This document shows positions 58,555 to 64,000 of a stretch of 64,000 nt of DNA, one piece after another. The position numbers were made by a program, and so were the translations under genes. Within the stretch, counting starts at the first letter, position 1. Every line of letters begins with the position of its first letter. The stretch comes from Zhengitettix transpicula (lineage: Eukaryota > Arthropoda > Insecta > Orthoptera > Tetrigidae). The notes under the pieces are model-generated. The model was not told the DNA's origin, did no database searches, and saw only the letters and a list, made by a program, of their open reading frames with translations. The DNA lies in the NCBI GenBank assembly GCA_037074705.1, contig CM073593.1, forward strand, positions 13,087,001 through 13,151,000. Reading direction: 5' to 3'.

Positions 58555-58822
58555 ATGCAAATGTTTATAGAGAAGAAGAAGGTGCAGATAAGCTATATAT
58601 AGTGGCCAATCCCCTCTTATAGTATAGGAAAGGGACTGAAAGAGGGGGATGCAGAAAGGTAGAACAATGTAGTCAAGAAAAACCCTAAAAATACCTGCAT
58701 CAGGTAGGGGGGTCCTTGGAACTTGTCCCACGTCTTTACGATTTCCGGAAAGGGGTTTTCTGTTGGGTTGCAGCGTTCCCTTCTCCGTGCCTCAACCGGT
58801 TAAGGAGGCAGCTGGTTGAATT
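58555..58822 (-). repeat. Family R, partial copy 5 (inverted)
   Basis: Minus-oriented R segment with CCAATCCCCTCTTATAGTAT, GGGGGATGCAGAAAGGTAGA, ACTTGTCCCACGTC, GTTCCCTTCTCCGTGCC and AAGGAGGCAGCTGGTTG. The 5' part of the repeat, including the conserved hairpin, is missing, and the middle carries a deletion relative to copies 1 and 4. Confidence 0.7.
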
Positions 58823-60275
58823 AAATAAAAAGATTATAAAAACCAGTCTTAATAAATTGACAGTAAGGTATCAGAAAAAGATATGGAAATTTTGAGGGTA
58901 TCCCTTTTTACTCAGATTACGAAAACCGCTCAACTAATAAGGCTTTCTTATTTAAAATTATAGTTACGTTACAAAACATAATAAATTGATGATTATATTG
59001 TTTCTTCATTTTATTTAATTTGGCAAAGCAATCGAAACCGAATTGGTATTAATATTTCGAGATATTATGAATAATTGAAAGATTAATAATATTATATTGT
59101 TCATGAAGCTTATTTTAATCGCCCATAATATCCTGTATTTAATTTTAAAACTTATGTAGAAGTAAGTATGAGTAGTTGATATTAAATCGGACGTTTAAGA
59201 CAATTGAAAAAATTATTACATTAATTAATTATTAAATTATGACAGGTTTCACTCGTCAAGTTGAAGCTCGAATCAAATATGAGTATTATGAACTCCAGCT
59301 TTATTTAACCTGTTTTATAATTAATTTGTAACATAATCCAAAGTGTGAATATAGACGAGCTATCTGATTCGTATTCCACAAGCGGATGTGAGTTGCGAGA
59401 GAGCGCAGAGCAAAAGAAAAGTCATTGTTTACTTGATAGAAATGCCGAAAGCATCCCACGTATGATCCGAGGCGGAAATCTGTAATCCTATGAATCTATA
59501 GAGGCACTGGAGTACGTGCCCCGGGGAAATGTAGGTCAAGATGTCTCAGAGAATTCAGCCAGCGTCTCATGGAGCAGGTCACCCGAGAAGAGTCGCCTGT
59601 CATATACACTCCCGACTCTCATTACACGACGTCGATCCACACACCACGTATTGTGATAATCACCACGGATGTCTTGCAGGGATAGAAATAAACAGGGTGG
59701 GGTGTGTATTAAGAACTTGCAAACACGAGGGTGCTATTTTAGCTAAAAAAGGAAAAAATGGGGACCCTGCAGCTTTCGCCTCTTGAAGGGATGGCGCTAG
59801 TAATCACTGACGGTCTGAGTTGGTACCAAGATTATGAATTCGTCATTGCTTGGTTAGAAACGAGGGTTTCACCAGAATGTAGAAGTTCTAATCTAACTGG
59901 GGAAAATTAGAAGAGTTGTCGCTAGTATTTGGACTGGCTGAATAAGAAGCGAGCAGAAGCGATAAAAACGGATCTACAAAACGGTTTGGCCATATTGATG
60001 TGCATTGTACCCTCAAGTGCGGACCAATCACAACACATCCTCGTTTACCAAAGTGTCTTGCTTGCACTGCACGTGCAAGAGAGGGAAGTAGAAAGTGGTA
60101 GACCCTGGTACTTGGCTAGCTCAATTCTTATTCAGTAAACAGTGCAGTTTCCAGTTATTCCTCAGACCAAAGATCAGGTTTTCAGTTATCACTGATCCAA
60201 CAATGATATCAAATGTATGTATTTTTACCAAAAACTTTCAATAAGACCAATCCAGTCTTGAAAACTTTTTTATCT
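58823..60275. other. No gene recognised
   Basis: AT-rich to 59360, then about 800 bp of mixed composition with plus-strand frames at 59541-59786 (81 codons, several Cys and His) and 59929-60138 (69 codons). Neither matches a family I know, and splice context is not convincing. They could be fragments of an old element or exon. Confidence 0.3.
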
Positions 60276-60480
60276 TCTATATAATAAAAAGGGATGTATG
60301 TTTGTATGTATGTATTTAAGTTAATTTAGATACCATTTTAAACGCGTGGACAGATTGCAACAAAAATAAGTGCACATATTATTCAAAACACGAGAAACGG
60401 TACTGTGCGGGTAAGAAACCCCTAGCATAAAAGTGGAAGGAATTAAAACTAAAAAATGTCAGCATTGAATGTTAAATTAC
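60276..60480 (-). mobile_element. RTE-like 3' terminus
   Basis: Begins TCTATATAATAAAAAGGGAT then GTATGTTTGTATGTATGTAT, followed by GGACAGATTGCAAC and ACACGAGAAACGGTACTGTG. Read on the minus strand this is the usual insect RTE-type 3' module: a degenerate GTTGCAATCTGTCC region, a TACATACAAACATAC run, then TATTATATAGA. It is a 5'-truncated copy, or the end of a related SINE. It is different in sequence from the ends of S1 and S2. Confidence 0.5.
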
Positions 60481-62269
60481 TGCGCGCCAAGAGACCATGA
60501 CGTCACGCGAGAGAGACGTTACTACGGTATGAACGAAAGAAATAGATTCTTTTTCCGTAATTAAATAATGCAGAAATATTTCTATTGAATAAAAAGTATA
60601 TAGTTATCAAGCAATACTCCATCGAATGACAATAAAAACAATACGAAACGCTGTGTATCCTTGCAGAAAATGTAAGTTAATTTCGCGACAAATTAGTGAC
60701 TCTAATATCGCGATTATTTGTTTAAATTGTGAATTTAGCTAATAATTTCATCAATTTAATCTTTTGTAATTTCCCAAGACTGCGTAACAATTATATCTTG
60801 CAGTACTCGAGGAGTATATGTAAGTATTCTATCCGTAATGAAATTCGAAAGTATGTTTGTTGGGATTGATGCAATAAAATTCATTGTATGTACGGAACTA
60901 GGAACATTTAGATTTCGGTTGACTAAAGATTAATATAGAATTAATACTTTTTCAGGTTTACATAAATAAGTAAAAGGGAAACGCAGGGAACCCAGCTTTA
61001 TTATAGTTTGTAAAAGACTTCGAATGAAGACTTATTAGTTTAAGTTCAATTGGTGAATGTGTCAGGTAAATTTAAATTTATTTGATTTCAAATTGTATTA
61101 TGGAATTATCTTTATCGATTTCATTAGGATGGATATGTATATGTATGGTTTTTTAGTTGTTTAAATTTCTGGAGATGAGTATGCCGTAAGTTTGCCGAAA
61201 GCTTCGGTTTTTTTCTGTCCTTAGATTAACTACAATAAAGGATTTTTGAAGAATGAATTGGTTGTATTGAAAATTGTTGGTTGAAGTTGAAATGAAAAAG
61301 TAGTTAATGTTGTTAAATATAAGTAGCATATAGTTATTTTTAACATAAAACAATAATAAAATGAAATACAAATTATGTCTAAACAATGTAAAAGACTCTC
61401 GTAGGTAGATTATTTTGGCAAAATTAAATTTAGTGACATGTAAACAGAATATTGTAACTGAAAGTTTATATATTTTCCCGTATCTGTGTATCTAGTCGTA
61501 AAAATTCCTTCTGCAATCTTTCGAACGCTATTAGTACTTGTAAATGTTATCTACGTCTGACATTCTTCTCGTTGAGTGTTTTCCTATACTTTCCACTGTA
61601 GAGCACTTCAGAGTTTCTGAAAAAAAGAACACTATACCCTGATTTTTTTATATTAATAATTCACTTCACTTAACTATAACGTCGTCTTATTACTATTCTC
61701 GTTCTGCCATATTAGCTGCTTTCACTTTGACTTATATAACATTGAACCTACAGCTGATCAAATACTTTCTCTATTCCTATATATACACTGACGGCCTTAT
61801 TATTAAAATTAATAAACTATCCAGCTACTCTCAAAACTCTTCCAATAATATCTAAAGAGCTCCGCATTCAAATCTACTACATTCTATACTTATATTTCGT
61901 CCGCTGACGACAGACACTCAGCAGCTACTGTGTTTAAAAACTGCTGCACAGGTGCGTATAAAAAACGACCGTCCCCCAACTTATAAATTTTCACAGCCCC
62001 CGTCCCCTCCTCGACAATAGTTGCCAACAAATTACATCAGTAAACTTCATCCAGTATAAAAGTCGTAATAATGCATGACGAAACATTCAGTTTCGATAAG
62101 TATTTAGATTTTTAACAAATTTGGGACTTAAAAAGTTAAGCTCGTCAGAAACTTTCAAGGGGTTTAAAAGGGAAGCAATATACGGCAGCCGGACAGCAAA
62201 TCAGTTCAGCCAAAGCCAAATCAGCACAGTAAATTGTAACATATTTTATTAAGTTCCGTGACAGTCACC
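60481..62269. other. No gene recognised; possible decayed Penelope upstream part
   Basis: AT-rich. The final 300 bp before 62270 may be the decayed N-terminal part of the Penelope-like element that follows, but stops in every frame prevent recognition. Confidence 0.35.
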
Positions 62270-63600
62270 GAGGAGGCTTAAATCGTCAATGTTAAAAACT
62301 TCACATGAAGGCGACTGTCTTGTAATGAATACACAAACACTGTTGACCAAATTCTTTCTGACACTAACTCTTATAAAATTTGCAAACTCACCTGTATCAA
62401 TACAGTTGTTGACAAACTAAAACCTATTCTCAAGATGTGGAAACAAAAATATTTTATTGAATCATCCACATTTTACTCCATATTCATCACCTCAGTCAAC
62501 ATTCCCAGAGCTTATGCTCTTCCTAAAATACGCAAACCTGACCTATCTTTTAGAATTATTATTGCTTCTACTGGCAGTCCCTTACACAACATTTCCTGCT
62601 ATATTCATAACATGTTTTCTAAAACCCTCAATGAAGAAACCCATTACTCTGTTAAAAATTCTTACCAATTTATTTATAAAATCAAGCCCCTTACAATTCC
62701 TCATCACCATTCTTTAATTTCTCTTAATGTCGTTTCCTTATTCAACTCTATTCCCAATGATTTAGTCATTAACAGATTCAAAAATAGATGGTCCATTTTC
62801 AGTCACTGTACTAAAATTCCACTTCATGGAATTTTATTCATTATAAATATAATCCTCAATTCCACTTACTTAAAGTTTAATCACGTTCACTATCACCAAA
62901 TCAAAAGTTTTCCCATGGGATGCCCCCTTGGTCCTTTTTTTTCCTGAGATAGTCATGAGAGATTTAGAAAATTCTTGTATTTCTCTACTTCTTTTCCAAA
63001 CTCTTTGCTACATAATATTTGTAGATGACATTTTTGTAATTCTCAAATCAACCTTATAGTCAATACTTTCAATAATTATCATCCAAACTTAAAATTCATC
63101 CATGAATTTGAATTTAACCGTTCTCTTAATTCCCTAGATGTCACTGTATCCATTCACAATACTTCCATTCTTACCAATTGGTTCAGAAAACCTACATACA
63201 TTGGAAGTGTTCTCAATTATCTTTCTGATCATCCACCAAACCAAAAGAGAGCTATGGTATACAATCTTGTAGACAGACCTATATATAACTTTCTAACTCC
63301 AATTTCCATCAACACAACTTAAATATTGTCCGAAATATTTTATTATCCAATTAGTACCCTTTACATTTTATTCTTAAACACATATACAGCAGATTGAACA
63401 AAATCCAATATTCTACTGTCAATCGTCCCCTAGCACCTCAAGCCAAATTTTCTTCTCGTACTCCCTTATTACAAATTACTTCATCATTAATTTATCCAAG
63501 TATTCAAAGAATATCAATATGCATCATTTGCAGATCCACTAATACCCTTTTACAAACAGACACTATGCAACTCAATAATTGCTATGATCCCTTATTATTA
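62270..63600 (+). pseudogene. Penelope-like element reverse transcriptase, decayed
   Basis: Blocks in order: HEGDCLVMNTQT near 62305 (normally KADKGDxLVVM), DTNSYKICK and DKLKPILKMWKQK, then the 170-codon frame 62435-62947. That frame contains PRAYALPKIRKPDLSFRIII, GSPLHNISCYI, motif A as LISLNVVSLFNSIPNDL and motif B as KSFPMGCPLGPFF. After an in-frame stop and a shift come FVDDIFVI (the YVDD box), then KFIHEFEFNRSLNSLDVTVS, WFRKPTYIGSVLNYLSDHPP and NQKRAMVYNLVDRP. The order and wording are typical of Penelope-like RTs. The motif A aspartate has become Asn. No GIY-YIG endonuclease was seen. Inactive because of the stops, frameshifts and the lost catalytic residue. Confidence 0.85.
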
Positions 63601-63605
63601 CACTA

Positions 63606-63695
63606 AACCTTCTGCTTTCCCATTGTCGTTGCTCCATTACTGTTACGCTAACCCTTCGGCTCTCCCATTGTCGTTGCGTTTTCGTCGCTTTTTAG
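63606..63695 (+). repeat. Two-copy minisatellite, period 45 bp
   Basis: CCCATTGTCGTTGC occurs at 63619 and 63664, inside a segment with CTTCTGCTTT and CTTCGGCTCT counterparts. It lies between the decayed RT and the ribozyme-like end of the Penelope element. Confidence 0.7.
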
Positions 63696-63739
63696 TTTTG
63701 TCAAATGACAAGTGCTGTTGTGTCGCTGTAGGCTCTTCT

Positions 63740-63850
63740 TCGTACCTGAGGAAAGGGACAAGGATGCTAGAAACGTTGCGTGGAATTTATATGATCACTT
63801 TTTTGTCTAAATTTGCTATCTTTGTTATTAAAAACAAGATTATATTTGAA
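63740..63850 (+). ncRNA. Penelope 3' terminal region with hammerhead-like core
   Basis: ACCTGAGGAAAGGGACAAGG then ATGCTAGAAACGTTGCGTGG. CTGAGGA (63746-63752) fits CTGANGA, and GAAAC (63770-63774) is intact. The flank AATTTATATGATCACTTTTT and AAATTTGCTATCTTTG matches the units at 18005-18225 and 48560-48780, which links those to this element type. Confidence 0.55.
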
Positions 63851-64000
63851 AGTTTATGAGTACTGATTTTCGAAACCAACATCATAATATTTTTGAAATC
63901 GTATAACACACTTTATGAATGTAAGCTATCTCGTAGTAAATTGTGAATACATTTTTCGCGGTTAACCCCAGGCTCATATTTCTCGACGTTGATGTTTCGG

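Overview
The window looks like a 64 kb stretch of intergenic or intronic DNA from an insect-like animal nuclear genome. The DNA is about two-thirds A+T, no open reading frame exceeds 281 codons, and no host gene could be supported. No rRNA, complete tRNA, CRISPR array, operon or bacterial-type signal is visible. The mixture of element types (RTE/CR1-like, Jockey-like and I-like LINEs, Penelope-like elements, a Tc1/mariner relic, a tRNA-derived SINE, LTR-like elements in (TA)n) is typical of large insect genomes. The SINE body and the Penelope types hint at a polyneopteran such as a cockroach, termite or stick insect, but that is weak inference.

Layout. 0.8-1.2 kb: broken Tc1/mariner transposase. 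2.3-3.5 kb: first of seven LTR-like elements. 3.5-5.6 kb: 5'-truncated, frameshifted LINE. 7.2-7.7 kb: first copy of a mid-repetitive family called R here. 8.1-10 kb: RTE-ended element filled with tandem repeats. 11-11.8 kb: two inverted R copies. 15.8-16.8 kb: ribozyme-like remnant and an LTR-like element. 18 kb: Penelope-derived inverted-repeat unit. 19.2-20.9 kb: Jockey-like RT interrupted by a 0.67 kb insertion. 26.2-27.1 kb and 29.1-30.5 kb: more LTR-like elements in TA runs. 32.1-36.7 kb: 4.6 kb array of about 283-bp repeats between RTE-like ends, followed by a near-perfect 62-bp-arm hairpin. 37.6-39.4 kb: R copy and LTR-like element. 41.1-42.7 kb: I-like LINE tail and an LTR-like element with a 4-bp target duplication. 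43.6 kb: SINE. 46.6-52 kb: a tandem segmental duplication split by a 2.5 kb insertion and ending in an LTR-like element. 56.7-57.2 kb: Penelope-derived inverted pair with hammerhead-like cores. 58.6 kb: R copy. 60.3 kb: RTE-like 3' end. 62.3-63.85 kb: decayed Penelope-like element with a ribozyme-like 3' end.

The sequence records nested transposition rather than a working gene set. The strongest candidate for something undescribed is the family of seven elements of about 0.9-1.2 kb (called L). They differ in most of their sequence but share TGTAAT...ATTACA-type ends in TA-rich target sites, a CTGGTACC palindrome followed by a splice-donor-like GTRAGT, an AATAAA...CCCTGAG block, and a GC-rich primer-binding-site-like block just inside the 3' end. 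The next candidates are the satellite-filled RTE-ended element, the long hairpin next to it, and the Penelope-derived inverted units carrying hammerhead-like cores. All family assignments come from reading motifs by eye; no database search was run.
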